From Algoriphagus formosus (lineage in GTDB: Bacteria; Bacteroidota; Bacteroidia; Cytophagales; Cyclobacteriaceae): a stretch of DNA of 64,000 nt. Location of the stretch: positions 959,267-1,023,266 of the forward strand of contig NZ_NIUC01000002.1 in assembly GCF_002807035.1 (NCBI RefSeq), given 5' to 3'. Shown piece by piece: positions 51,865 to 60,484 of the stretch. Below the pieces are notes generated by a model, which ran no database searches, was not told where the DNA came from, and worked only from the letters and a program-made list of their open reading frames with translations. The translations under genes were made by a program, and so were the position numbers. Numbering within the stretch: position 1 is the first letter of the stretch; every line of letters begins with the position of its first letter.

Positions 51865-53256
51865 TTATCGAATTTTCGAGTAAATCACTCTGACTTTTAT
51901 ATTGTTATCCCTAACCTTAAACTGTCTAAACGAGCGTTTAAAGTCATCACCAGTAGTCTCAGGAGAGTTGCCGTACAATAACCAATCCCTGTTCAAAATT
52001 TCACCCCTAAAAACCGCATTCAAATAAGAAGTGATTCCTAATCGATAAATATTTTCATTTTGATTATACCTAGCGATGGCAGGAGCATTGAATGAGGGTA
52101 GAATTTGCCCGCTCTCATCCTCTTCAGTCTGAGGTAACCCATCTCGCTGAACCGTTATCGGTTGACCATCCGATCTGGTCAAAATTTCATTCGTATCATC
52201 AGTAAAGTAAGCGACAAAGCTTGAAGGAGGATTTTGGCCATCAGGAACTGATTCAATTTCACCCAACTCAAAAACAACTTGCTTAAAGATCACGCCTGAG
52301 AGAGTATCTAAAAACTCATCCACAGGATCAGTGTTGATCTTGATAGCCATACCCAAATTGGATTTCATTCCAGATAAATCACCTGTCTTGTATGCAACTT
52401 GGTTTTCAGTTACTACAGCTGTGGGAGTCCCAGATCGATCACTTTTCACAGAATTGAAGCTTCTTGAAGAAGCGGTACTGATCTCATAAGTAGTCGCTAC
52501 CGTATCTCCCGGGTAGTGAAAGAAGGTGGTGATGCCTGTTTCAAATCCCAAATTGACACCGATGGTTGTATTATCACCTTCACGCGCCTTGATGGCTACT
52601 CCAGGAAAATACTCACGGAAAGTAAAAAGATTGTTGAACTCTGTGCCACGCTTCATTTTACCGAAGAGCTCTTCTGCGAAAGCTTCAGTCACAGGGATCA
52701 TCAAAGTCGTATCCTTGGTTTCACCAAATTCAATCTCAGAGCTAGCTATTGGATTCTCTTCAAAGCTCAACTCATTGAAATTGTAATAGAGTGTATCTTG
52801 GAGCTGCTCGGTCAGCCGGTGGATGCTGTAGAATTTTGGGTCTTCTAAACCCTGTCCATTGACAGATACCACATCCAGGTTGAAGAACATGGAGTCTAAA
52901 ATAGCCTCAGATTCCGGTCTTTTTTCCACGGCATTGATAAACAAACGGGTGAAACCCATTCCGGAAGTCTTACCGAAATAATCATCCTGCTCTTCCCCTA
53001 CGACCAAAATACTTTGATTGGTCGTGTTAAAAGAGTCCAATAACACGACTTCCGCAGGTAGCTCGAAATCCACAAAGAAAACTCCCACTTGGTTGTTTCC
53101 CGGTGCTAATTCGATACCCACGGAAGACGGGTCAGAACAAGAATTTAAGAAAATGGTAAATACCAGCGCAAAAGCGAATGCTTTAGCCTGCCAAATTGGT
53201 GTAAATATCGTAGAGCTCTTCGTGAGCCTGCTCCTCTTCTTCAATACTGATTTCAA
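51865..53256 (-). CDS. DUF4270 family lipoprotein
   Basis: A 463-aa exported lipoprotein; the hydrophobic leader (AFAFALVFTIFLNSC) is preceded by about 25 basic residues. DUF4270 features are the ELAPGNNQVGVFFVDFELPA start, the YFGKTSGMGFTRLFINA segment, and the repeated beta-strand body. It occurs widely in Bacteroidota next to a short glycogen-synthase-like gene, as here. The start codon lies 74 bp inside the end of that gene, an unusual overlap; a TTG at the fifth codon is an alternative. Function unknown. Confidence 0.85.
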   Translation of the reverse strand: MKSVLKKRSRLTKSSTIFTPIWQAKAFAFALVFTIFLNSCSDPSSVGIELAPGNNQVGVFFVDFELPAEVVLLDSFNTTNQSILVVGEEQDDYFGKTSGMGFTRLFINAVEKRPESEAILDSMFFNLDVVSVNGQGLEDPKFYSIHRLTEQLQDTLYYNFNELSFEENPIASSEIEFGETKDTTLMIPVTEAFAEELFGKMKRGTEFNNLFTFREYFPGVAIKAREGDNTTIGVNLGFETGITTFFHYPGDTVATTYEISTASSRSFNSVKSDRSGTPTAVVTENQVAYKTGDLSGMKSNLGMAIKINTDPVDEFLDTLSGVIFKQVVFELGEIESVPDGQNPPSSFVAYFTDDTNEILTRSDGQPITVQRDGLPQTEEDESGQILPSFNAPAIARYNQNENIYRLGITSYLNAVFRGEILNRDWLLYGNSPETTGDDFKRSFRQFKVRDNNIKVRVIYSKIR

Positions 53257-53995
53257 ACTTCTTGTCTTTAGAGAAATCCTCGATTAGTTGGTTTAGATCT
53301 TTCGATACTTCACCGCCTTTGACTACTAGGTCGGCATATTCCATGCCCATGCGGATAAAGCCTTCGAAATCTTTGCTTTCCAAAGGTGCTAAAATCGTGT
53401 CATCTATGTCCACCATCTTAACCTTGTTTAACAAATCATCGCCAAAGGTATGAGAAAATCCATTGTTGTAGATAGCAAATACGGATTTTGTGTCCTTGAA
53501 AAGAGGCTCGTTTTTGTAAGTAGTCTTCAGATACATCGGAATGAGTGAAGTCATCCAATCATTACAGTGTACGATATCTGGAGCCCAACCTAGTTTTTTG
53601 ACGGTTTCGATCACGCCTTTACAGAAGAAGATCGCACGCTCGTCGTTATCTTCATAAAATTTCTGCTGCTTATCATGAAAGACACTCTTTCGCTGAAAGT
53701 AGTCCTCATTGTCGATGAAATAAACCTGCAACTTCGCCTGAGGGATGGAAGCCACCTTGATGACTAGTGGTTTTTCTTCTTCTCCTACGGCAATGTTGAT
53801 CCCTGAAAGCCTAACTACTTCATGAAGTCGGTTTTTGCGCTCATTGATAAGCCCAAATCGAGGCACCAAAATACGGATCTCCATACCGCGCTCTTGCATG
53901 GCTTGAGGGAGTGTTCGTAAGAATTGGGCTACTTCGGAAGTTTGGAGAAAAGGGTTGATTTCACTAGCAACGTAGAGGATACGTAATTTGGACAT
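53183..53995 (-). CDS. Glycogen/starch synthase catalytic-domain protein, short form
   Basis: A 270-aa protein that matches only the N-terminal GT5 half of glycogen synthase: LRILYVASEINPFLQTSEVA, EIRILVPRFGLINERKNRLH, LQVYFIDNEDYFQRKSV, APDIVHCNDWMTSLIPMYLK. The C-terminal Rossmann domain that binds ADP-glucose and completes the active site is absent. The short form is found repeatedly in the phylum, next to DUF4270, so it is probably not a broken gene. Catalysis alone is doubtful. The highly charged tail (ISIEEEEQAHEELYDIYTN) is specific to this group. It shares a divergent region with panC. Confidence 0.85.
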   Translation of the reverse strand: MSKLRILYVASEINPFLQTSEVAQFLRTLPQAMQERGMEIRILVPRFGLINERKNRLHEVVRLSGINIAVGEEEKPLVIKVASIPQAKLQVYFIDNEDYFQRKSVFHDKQQKFYEDNDERAIFFCKGVIETVKKLGWAPDIVHCNDWMTSLIPMYLKTTYKNEPLFKDTKSVFAIYNNGFSHTFGDDLLNKVKMVDIDDTILAPLESKDFEGFIRMGMEYADLVVKGGEVSKDLNQLIEDFSKDKKFEISIEEEEQAHEELYDIYTNLAG

Positions 53996-54032
53996 ATTAA
54001 GTGTTTTTTTAGTAAAGTGATAAACAACGACG

Positions 54033-54040
54033 CAAAGATA
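54033..54040 (-). promoter_or_regulatory. Candidate -7 box for the GT5 gene
   Basis: Leftward, 54040-54033 reads TATCTTTG, an exact TAnnTTTG, 38 bp upstream of the GT5 ATG. It lies beside the panC promoter and faces away from it. Confidence 0.3.
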
Positions 54041-54061
54041 ATAAAAAAAGGGTGAAAAGCC

Positions 54062-54090
54062 TTGTTTTTCTGAATATTAATCTAGTTTTG
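54062..54090 (+). promoter_or_regulatory. panC promoter
   Basis: TTG (54062-54064), 18 bases, then TAGTTTTG (54083-54090) fits the Bacteroidota -33/-7 pair. Transcription would start near 54095, downstream of the longest possible panC start and upstream of the GTG at 54121. Confidence 0.5.
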
Positions 54091-54120
54091 CGGCATCTTC
54101 CCCAAGCTATTTCCCAAAGC

Positions 54121-54969
54121 GTGCAGGTATTCTACACTGGAGCCGAATGGTCAGAAATCCGCCTCCGACTTCTTCAGAAAAACTTTCGAATAGGGCTCGT
54201 CCCAACAATGGGCGCATTGCACCAAGGCCATCTCGACCTGGTAAAAAGGTCTAAAGAAAATTGCGATGTGACGGTTGTCTCCATTTTCGTCAATCCCACT
54301 CAATTCAACAATCCGGAGGACTTTGCCAAGTACCCACAAAGTCTAAATGATGACTTGGATCTTTTGAAAACTGAGGGTGCGGATTATGTTTTTACTCCTT
54401 CTGTAGAAACCATGTATCCTCAAAAATCTCAAATGACGCTGGACTTCGGCCCGCTGGAGCGAGTGCTAGAAGGAGCCTTCCGACCTGGGCATTTCAATGG
54501 AGTGGGACTGATTGTTTCCAAGCTTTTTCATCTGATTCAACCTCATGTAGCCTTTTTCGGACAAAAAGACTTGCAGCAAGTGGCGATCATCAAGCGGCTC
54601 GTGTTGGACCTTTCTTTTCCTATCGAAATCCAAACAGTTCCTACTCGCCGGGAAAACGATGGCTTAGCGATGTCATCCCGCAACCGCCGGCTTGACGCAG
54701 TCTCTAGAGAAAAGTCCCTGCTTTTATTTCAATCCTTATCATGGGCTAAAGAGGAACTTTTAAATGGCACAAGTTGGTTGGAAGTTCAACAAAAAGTCAA
54801 CCGTAATTTTAAGCAAACTGAAGGTGTAAGTTTGGAATATTTTGAATTGGTAGGGACGGAAAGTTTCGAAATTTTGAAGGCTTTTGACCCCAATCAAAAA
54901 AGCTCCCTTTGCGTAGCCGCCGAGGTTGGAAAAGTGAGATTGATCGACAACTTACCAGTAAATGCTTAG
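54121..54969 (+). CDS. panC: Pantothenate synthetase
   Basis: About 282 aa, joining pantoate and beta-alanine to give pantothenate. Class I nucleotidyltransferase motifs: [20 protein letters not shown] (HxGH-type, near residue 33), [36 protein letters not shown], and the KMSKS-like AMSSRNRRL. The start is set at the GTG at 54121, giving [14 protein letters not shown] as in the family and a normal length; a frame from 54052 is longer but includes the promoter. panD follows after 26 bp. Confidence 0.9.
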   Translation: MQVFYTGAEWSEIRLRLLQKNFRIGLVPTMGALHQGHLDLVKRSKENCDVTVVSIFVNPTQFNNPEDFAKYPQSLNDDLDLLKTEGADYVFTPSVETMYPQKSQMTLDFGPLERVLEGAFRPGHFNGVGLIVSKLFHLIQPHVAFFGQKDLQQVAIIKRLVLDLSFPIEIQTVPTRRENDGLAMSSRNRRLDAVSREKSLLLFQSLSWAKEELLNGTSWLEVQQKVNRNFKQTEGVSLEYFELVGTESFEILKAFDPNQKSSLCVAAEVGKVRLIDNLPVNA

Positions 54970-54995
54970 ATTTGCGGCCTAAAAAAACAAAGCCA

Positions 54996-55343
54996 ATGCA
55001 AATTCAAATCATGAAGTCTAAAATCCACCGGGTGAAAATTACCCAGGCGGAGCTTCATTATGTAGGGTCCATTACCATCGATGAAGATTTGATGGATGCG
55101 GCCAATCTAATCGAAAATGAAAAAGTCCAAATCGTCAACATCAATAATGGTGAGAGATTGGAAACCTACGTGATCAAAGGTGAGCGCGGAAGCGGAAAAA
55201 TTTGCCTGAATGGTCCTTCTGCTAGAAGAGTTGCCGTGGGAGATATGATCATTATTTTTTCTTACGGGATCATGGATTTTGAAGAAGCAAAAAAATTCAA
55301 ACCAACCATCATCTTCCCTGATGATCAAAATCAATTGATTTGA
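54996..55343 (+). CDS. panD: Aspartate 1-decarboxylase
   Basis: A 115-aa pyruvoyl-dependent enzyme producing beta-alanine for panC. It begins [20 protein letters not shown] and contains the self-cleavage site [17 protein letters not shown] (Gly-Ser bond near residue 24). The ATG at 54996 fits the family N-terminus; a longer upstream frame overlaps panC and is unlike PanD. The stop overlaps the start of the next gene (TGATG). Confidence 0.93.
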   Translation: MQIQIMKSKIHRVKITQAELHYVGSITIDEDLMDAANLIENEKVQIVNINNGERLETYVIKGERGSGKICLNGPSARRVAVGDMIIIFSYGIMDFEEAKKFKPTIIFPDDQNQLI

Positions 55344-56347
55344 TGCTTCACCCTAGAATCAAACAGATCCTACAAGTGCTAATTTCTTTGGGATTAGCCG
55401 TGTGGATTTTTTGGTTCTTGTATAAAGATATCGAGGTAGAAATACTCTGGAGCCAGGTAAAAACCAGTAATTGGTTTTGGATTAGCTTTTCCTTGATAAT
55501 ATCCCTTTTCGGGTTTTGGCTCCGTGGTTGGAGATGGACCTTGCTGATGGATATGTCTGAGGGAAAGAAGGTCACCTACGGCGAATCTTACCATGCAGTG
55601 ATGGTTGGCTATCTAGCAAACCTAGTCGTGCCACGGGCTGGTGAGGTCGCTCGCTGTGGGGTTTTGACACGCACCAATGGAATCTCCCTTGGCCAGCTCC
55701 TTGGTACCGTCATTATCGAACGATCCATTGATCTTCTTTTTCTAGTCGGGACTATACTCCTGGCATTTCTAATAGAAAATCAACTTTTTATCAGCCTAGC
55801 CAACCAATTGGTCAATTTGGAGCAAATCTTCCAAGGAATTTTGGATAATCTTCCATTGATAATTGGTGCTTTTGGAGTATTGGTTCTCTTTGGATATTTA
55901 ATCTTCCGCCGATTCCGGCAAAGTGGACTAATTCAAAAAATCCAGGGTTTCCTTCGCGATATTTATGGTGGGGTGAAAGGAATCAGTCGATTAAGCAATC
56001 CATGGGGCTTTTGGCTGAGTTCATTGCTGATTTGGATTATTTATTTTTCGACCATGTATGCCGTATCCATGGGGATTGCAAGTACTGCCAATTTGTCTCC
56101 CGGCGAGGTGCTTTTAGTCATGGTAATGGGTAGTATTGGCATGGTAGCGCCAGTTCAGGGTGGTATTGGTACCTTTCATGCACTCGTGGCCTTTATTTTG
56201 ATACAGTTGGGAATAGCGGAGCAGGACGGAAAAATCTTTGCGGCAATAATCCACGGAACACAGCTGATTCTTATTCTCATTGCAGGGCTGATTTCTTGGG
56301 TTTATATGTTGCAAAAACCCGCTTGGAAAAAACCTGAATCCGCGTAA
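55343..56347 (+). CDS. Lysylphosphatidylglycerol synthase TM region-type membrane protein (UPF0104)
   Basis: A 334-aa protein with about eight membrane spans: QILQVLISLGLAVWIFWFLY, SLIISLFGFWLRGWRWTLLM, VGYLANLVVPRAGEVARCGV, and GEVLLVMVMGSIGMVAPVQG are family-typical. It matches the LPG_synthase_TM/UPF0104 (AglD-like) domain without a catalytic lysyl-transferase half. Such proteins may act as flippases. It is coupled to panD and precedes a Zn peptidase; the operon link may be only positional. Confidence 0.85.
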   Translation: MLHPRIKQILQVLISLGLAVWIFWFLYKDIEVEILWSQVKTSNWFWISFSLIISLFGFWLRGWRWTLLMDMSEGKKVTYGESYHAVMVGYLANLVVPRAGEVARCGVLTRTNGISLGQLLGTVIIERSIDLLFLVGTILLAFLIENQLFISLANQLVNLEQIFQGILDNLPLIIGAFGVLVLFGYLIFRRFRQSGLIQKIQGFLRDIYGGVKGISRLSNPWGFWLSSLLIWIIYFSTMYAVSMGIASTANLSPGEVLLVMVMGSIGMVAPVQGGIGTFHALVAFILIQLGIAEQDGKIFAAIIHGTQLILILIAGLISWVYMLQKPAWKKPESA

Positions 56348-56378
56348 TTTCGTACTCAACCAAAAACTGAATTAGAAC

Positions 56379-57071
56379 ATGATATTGTTGATAGTAATTG
56401 TCGTTTTCTTCGCCATCATCGGATCGGTGGTGAGCAATCGACTGAAAAGCAAATTTAAAAAGTACTCTCAGACAGCCCTTCAGGCAAATCTATCGGGTGC
56501 AGAAATTGCCAAACTTATGCTTGCGGATAATAATATCCACGACGTGCAAGTGGTATCGGTTGAAGGTCAGTTGACAGACCACTACAATCCAATGAACAAA
56601 ACTGTAAACTTGAGCCCTGATGTATATTATGGTCGAAATGCCGCTGCAGCTGCCGTAGCAGCTCACGAATGTGGTCACGCCGTACAACATGCTACCAAAT
56701 ATGCCTGGCTTAATTTCCGATCTGCCATGGTTCCGCTGCAGAACATTTCGGGCAAGATTTTGAATATTGTGTTGATTGCTTCGCTCTTTGGTGGCTTTGC
56801 TTTGGGGCTTCCTTATGAGTTTGTCGGTTACATCGTAGTCGGCTCTTATGGTGTGATGACCCTATTCACTCTGGTGACGCTTCCTGTAGAATTTGATGCT
56901 TCCAATCGAGCTTTGGCTTGGGTCCAAAATCGTAATATTGTCACTTCTTCAGAATACGCCATGTCAAAAGACGCGTTGAAGTGGGCAGCCATGACTTATG
57001 TAGTCGCTGCATTGGCCTCTTTAGCGACCTTAGCATACTATATATTTATTTTCTTTGGGAATCGAGATTGA
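56379..57071 (+). CDS. Zinc metallopeptidase, YugP family
   Basis: A 230-aa membrane-bound peptidase: N-terminal span (residues 1-20), the zinc motif VAAHECGHAVQHATKYAW (HExxH-type, near residue 90), two further spans (about residues 125-165 and 205-225) and PVEFDASNRALAWVQNRN carrying a third ligand. This is the DUF2268-independent YugP/PF04298 group. It may process membrane or secreted proteins. It follows the UPF0104 gene by 31 bp, and a strong terminator ends the operon. Confidence 0.88.
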   Translation: MILLIVIVVFFAIIGSVVSNRLKSKFKKYSQTALQANLSGAEIAKLMLADNNIHDVQVVSVEGQLTDHYNPMNKTVNLSPDVYYGRNAAAAAVAAHECGHAVQHATKYAWLNFRSAMVPLQNISGKILNIVLIASLFGGFALGLPYEFVGYIVVGSYGVMTLFTLVTLPVEFDASNRALAWVQNRNIVTSSEYAMSKDALKWAAMTYVVAALASLATLAYYIFIFFGNRD

Positions 57072-57092
57072 TTCAAATCAAAATAAAATTCG

Positions 57093-57126
57093 GAAAGGGG
57101 CAACATTTTGCCCCTTTTCTTTTTTT
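57093..57126 (+). terminator. Terminator after the YugP-type gene
   Basis: AAAGGGGCAA (57094-57103) pairs with TTGCCCCTTT (57108-57117), followed by T-rich sequence to 57126. It lies 22 bp after the stop. Its right side overlaps the putative promoter of the next gene. Confidence 0.8.
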
Positions 57127-57138
57127 ACTATAAATTTC
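57107..57138 (+). promoter_or_regulatory. Possible promoter of the acyl-CoA dehydrogenase gene
   Basis: TTTG (57107-57110), 20 bases, TAAATTTC (57131-57138) is one base short of a perfect -33/-7 pair. The -33 box lies in the terminator stem, so readout of the two signals could be linked. Confidence 0.3.
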
Positions 57139-57166
57139 AACACGTAAAATAAACCCGAATTATATA

Positions 57167-58306
57167 ATGAATTTTGAACTGACTGAAGAGCATATTGCAG
57201 TAAGAGATGCAGCGAGGGAATTTACTCAAGCAGAACTGCTACCGGGAGTCATCGACAGAGATACCGAAGCCCGATTTCCTAAGGAGCAAATCCAAAAAAT
57301 GGGCGAATTAGGATTCATGGGAATGATGGTTGACCCTAAGTATAATGGAGGCGGAATGGATACGCTTTCTTACGTATTGGCTATGGAGGAAATCTCCAAA
57401 ATCGATGCTTCAGCTTCTGTGTCCATGTCTGTCAACAATTCGCTTGTTTGCTGGGGATTGGAAAAATACGGTACCGAAGAACAAAAAGAGAAATATCTGA
57501 AGCCATTGGCTACTGGAGAGATTCTTGGTGCGTTTTGCCTTTCTGAGCCTGAAGCAGGGTCGGATGCTACCTCACAACGAACTGAAGCCAAGCTCGAAGG
57601 GGATCATTATATTCTAAACGGGACCAAAAACTGGATTACCAATGGGTCCTCAGCAAGCGTTTATTTAGTGATCGCACAGACAGACGCTAGTAAAGGGCAT
57701 AAAGGAATCTCAGCATTTATCGTAGAAAAAGGCTGGGAAGGATTTATCATTGGTAAAAAAGAAGATAAATTGGGTATCCGAGGAAGTGATACGCACTCCC
57801 TGATGTTTAATGATGTAAAAGTCCCAATCGAAAATAGAATCGGTGACGAGGGTTTTGGCTTTACCTTTGCAATGGAAACCCTCAATGGAGGCCGTATCGG
57901 TATTGCTGCACAGGCATTAGGCATAGCTGCTGGAGCTTATGAATTAGCACTGGCCTATTCTAAGGAGCGAAAGGCTTTTGGCAAACCCATCAGTCAGCAT
58001 CAGGCTATTCAGTTTAAACTAGCGGATATGGCTACTCAAATTGAAGCTGCCCGAATGCTGGTATATAAAGCTGCATGCATCAAGGATCAGGGTGAAGACT
58101 ACGCACATGCATCAGCTATGGCCAAACTCTATGCTTCGGAAGTTGCGATGAATGTGACAGTGGAAGCTGTACAAGTCCATGGAGGATATGGATATGTCAA
58201 GGAGTATCATGTGGAGCGCTTGATGCGTGATGCCAAGATCACTCAGATATATGAAGGAACATCAGAAATTCAAAAAATAGTGATATCGAGAAACCTTCTC
58301 AAGTAA
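57167..58306 (+). CDS. Acyl-CoA dehydrogenase
   Basis: A 379-aa FAD-dependent enzyme of fatty-acid or branched-chain acyl-CoA oxidation. N-terminal helical domain, then GAFCLSEPEAGSDATSQRTE (FAD/substrate segment), NGTKNWITNGSSASVYLVIA, and the C-terminal QVHGGYGYVKEYHVERLMRD plus the catalytic-Glu IYEGTSEIQKIVISRNL. It resembles short-chain (butyryl-type) members; the substrate chain length cannot be told from the sequence. It is monocistronic, with terminators on both sides. Confidence 0.92.
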   Translation: MNFELTEEHIAVRDAAREFTQAELLPGVIDRDTEARFPKEQIQKMGELGFMGMMVDPKYNGGGMDTLSYVLAMEEISKIDASASVSMSVNNSLVCWGLEKYGTEEQKEKYLKPLATGEILGAFCLSEPEAGSDATSQRTEAKLEGDHYILNGTKNWITNGSSASVYLVIAQTDASKGHKGISAFIVEKGWEGFIIGKKEDKLGIRGSDTHSLMFNDVKVPIENRIGDEGFGFTFAMETLNGGRIGIAAQALGIAAGAYELALAYSKERKAFGKPISQHQAIQFKLADMATQIEAARMLVYKAACIKDQGEDYAHASAMAKLYASEVAMNVTVEAVQVHGGYGYVKEYHVERLMRDAKITQIYEGTSEIQKIVISRNLLK

Positions 58307-58325
58307 GTATTACTAACCAGAATAT

Positions 58326-58357
58326 AGGCGCAATTCAAAAAATTGCGCCTTTTTTTA
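58326..58357 (+). terminator. Terminator of the acyl-CoA dehydrogenase gene
   Basis: AGGCGCAATT (58326-58335) pairs with AATTGCGCCT (58341-58350), and T-run to 58357 follows, 19 bp after the stop. Confidence 0.85.
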
Positions 58358-58409
58358 TTATTTTTTTTCCTTTTCAATAAATACTCTAATTTTTACAAAA
58401 GAAAAGTGC

Positions 58410-58417
58410 TATTTTTG
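58410..58417 (+). promoter_or_regulatory. Candidate -7 box for the AraC-type gene
   Basis: TATTTTTG matches TAnnTTTG and lies 26 bp upstream of the ATG at 58444. The -33 region is AT-rich without a clear TTTG. Confidence 0.3.
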
Positions 58418-58443
58418 TAATCAGTATTTAATGAAATATTTTA

Positions 58444-59370
58444 ATGGAATATTACAATAAGTTAATTGAATCGGTAAATATTCGCTTCCTCCGCGGATTC
58501 AATTACCAAGTTCAGAAGCCTTTCTCCGTGGCAGACCATAAGGAATTTGATAATATGCTAATTCTTCTCCACAATGGCACTGTCAAATTTGGTGAGGATC
58601 AAGAACTATTGAATGAAGGGGAAGTCTTATTTCTCCCGGGTGAAAAAAAGACCCCACTGACCATAGGAGGAGGAAATAAGCACGTGGATATTTCCATGGA
58701 TAAGTTTCAGGAAAACAAACGAAAGTACCTCCAAAGTGTCAGCTTCAAAGAAATCAGAAACTCTGAAGAAGACTGCATCTCCGTAGTCAGCTTTGAATCA
58801 AAGGTATTCGATGTAGTCAACCTCTTCAATAGCTTAGATATTCCTCCCTTTATCATCCGATTCAATGACCGAATCGCTATTTTGATAGAAGATATTATGA
58901 AGGAAGTAGAGCAAACTTCCATCGGAAAAGAGCGTTCACTTCGAGCACTCAGTGAAGCATTGGTGATTGAGATTTTGAGACATATTCTGAAAAACAGACT
59001 ATTTGTCGAAGAGCTTTCGACCAATGTGACCTACTTCAAAGACCCTAGATTGATAGAACTGTTCAAATTCATCAAGACCAATCTCGGAGGAGATCTTTCT
59101 AATAAGGTGCTAGCTCAAGTAGCCAATGTCTCTGAAGATTACGTGGGCCAATATTTTAAAATGCTTACGGGCATAAATCCACAAGACTACATTGAGTATC
59201 AGCGAATGGAAGCTGCTGTAGACCTTCTTCGAACTACCAAAAAATCTATTCGAGATATCGGAAAAGAGGTAGGCTACAAGGATACTGCCTATTTCTGCAG
59301 AAGATTTAAAATGATGTATGGAGTACCAGCCGGGAAAATGCGTCGCCGCGAATCACTCATCAATGTGTAA
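58444..59370 (+). CDS. AraC-family transcriptional regulator
   Basis: A 308-aa regulator. The N-terminal half is cupin-like (VADHKEFDNMLILLHNGTVK, NEGEVLFLPGEKK), and the C-terminal two helix-turn-helix motifs are SNKVLAQVANVSEDYVGQYF and RDIGKEVGYKDTAYFCRRFK, ending YGVPAGKMRRRE. The cupin may bind a small ligand. Neighbouring genes do not point to a target. Its last 18 bases overlap the end of the convergent GGGP synthase gene. Confidence 0.9.
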   Translation: MEYYNKLIESVNIRFLRGFNYQVQKPFSVADHKEFDNMLILLHNGTVKFGEDQELLNEGEVLFLPGEKKTPLTIGGGNKHVDISMDKFQENKRKYLQSVSFKEIRNSEEDCISVVSFESKVFDVVNLFNSLDIPPFIIRFNDRIAILIEDIMKEVEQTSIGKERSLRALSEALVIEILRHILKNRLFVEELSTNVTYFKDPRLIELFKFIKTNLGGDLSNKVLAQVANVSEDYVGQYFKMLTGINPQDYIEYQRMEAAVDLLRTTKKSIRDIGKEVGYKDTAYFCRRFKMMYGVPAGKMRRRESLINV

Positions 59371-60144
59371 AGCAGCATTGTAAAACCGCTTATAATCTAA
59401 AGCCTCGATCAAAAAATCGGGGTTTTTTTGTGCCTGATTTCCAATCACAATCAAATCAGCATCTGCATCGAAGCAACGCTGAACCTTTTCTAGGCTATCC
59501 AAGCCACCTCCAACTATCAAAGGCCTGTTTACAACACTTTTGACTGCTTTGATCACTTCAGGAGATACTGTCGAATCCGATCCGCTTCCAGCATCAAGAT
59601 AAAAATGACGCATCCCCAAGTACTTTCCAGCAAGCGCTGTATTGACTATCTGATCAATATTTTGATTTAACAAAGGAAAGGTTTCGGATTTTCGATGGAC
59701 ACTGCAGATATCTCCATCATTGACTAGTAAATAGGCCATAGACAATATCTCTAACTGACTTGATCTAAGCTTCTCTACTGCTTTGACTTGTTGCCCGATG
59801 AGATATTCGGGGTTTCTACCAGACAACAAGCTCAAAAACAAAAGCGCATCTGCCTGATCACTAATTTGCAGTTCGGAACCTGGGAAAATCACCTTCGGGA
59901 TTGATGGAAGCTTTTGTTGAAGGGCAGAAATCAACTCATCTACACCTGTCGTAAGTCCCTGACTACCTCCTATAAAAATCAAATCCAACTCAGCTTGAGA
60001 AGCCTGCCAAAAAAATTCTTCTTCAAGCTTTCCAAAATCAAACTCATCTGGATCGATCAACCATGCGACCCCTCTTTTACTGGAAAGGCTAAGATCATTC
60101 AGTATCTCACTGACCTTTTTCGAACGTCTCTGTTTGATCTGCAT
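59353..60144 (-). CDS. Geranylgeranylglyceryl/heptaprenylglyceryl phosphate synthase
   Basis: A 263-aa TIM-barrel enzyme of the GGGPS/PcrB family, joining a polyprenyl diphosphate to glycerol-1-phosphate. Motifs: GVAWLIDPDEFDFGKLEEEF, DLIFIGGSQGLTTGVDELI, VIFPGSELQISDQADALLFL, RHFYLDAGSGSDSTVSPEVI and GGGLDSLEKVQRCFDADADL. It is unusual for bacteria but known in Bacteroidota and Firmicutes; the lipid product and role are not established here. The start is the ATG at 60142-60144, which overlaps the small gene upstream by 38 bp. Confidence 0.9.
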   Translation of the reverse strand: MQIKQRRSKKVSEILNDLSLSSKRGVAWLIDPDEFDFGKLEEEFFWQASQAELDLIFIGGSQGLTTGVDELISALQQKLPSIPKVIFPGSELQISDQADALLFLSLLSGRNPEYLIGQQVKAVEKLRSSQLEILSMAYLLVNDGDICSVHRKSETFPLLNQNIDQIVNTALAGKYLGMRHFYLDAGSGSDSTVSPEVIKAVKSVVNRPLIVGGGLDSLEKVQRCFDADADLIVIGNQAQKNPDFLIEALDYKRFYNAALHIDE

Positions 60145-60484
60145 TGAATAAATCCTTGAGATATTTCTCTTTTGCCAATGCAAGGCCTGCTATCAGCAAT
60201 CGCTGACCGATTCCAGGCCAAAACGTAGCTTTTTCGGACTTGGTAATCTTCTTCTCAAGATCCTTGTCCAGCAACCCTTCTCGCTGCAATACCTCTAGTA
60301 CTTTATCAGTTTTCCGGGAAGACTTTTTCTTTTTAAGCTGAACTACTGCCATAACCAGCAGGGCCCCAGCCAAAACTGCTCCACCGACTTTGGCCCAGTC
60401 CTCAGATTCCTTTTTTAGTAACTCAAGCTGCTTTTGAAGCGTTTGCTCTAGCTCTTCAGTTTGACGTTCCAGTTCACTCTTCAT
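60107..60484 (-). CDS. Small membrane protein paired with a holin-like protein
   Basis: A 125-aa protein: N-terminal coiled-coil segment (ERQTEELEQTLQKQLELLKK), a membrane span (residues 34-50, VGGAVLAGALLVMAVVQLKK), then a basic helical region with a possible second segment (FWPGIGQRLLIAGLALAKEK). The ATG (60482-60484) lies within the holin-like gene's stop region, an 11-bp overlap indicating coupled translation. Its 3' end overlaps the GGGPS start. It may form a complex with the holin-like protein; no family is recognised. Confidence 0.68.
   Translation of the reverse strand: MKSELERQTEELEQTLQKQLELLKKESEDWAKVGGAVLAGALLVMAVVQLKKKKSSRKTDKVLEVLQREGLLDKDLEKKITKSEKATFWPGIGQRLLIAGLALAKEKYLKDLFNADQTETFEKGQ

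Noticed and set aside
54052..54120. Upstream extension of panC
   Set aside because: The added 23 residues are unlike PanC and contain the likely promoter. The GTG at 54121 fits the family.
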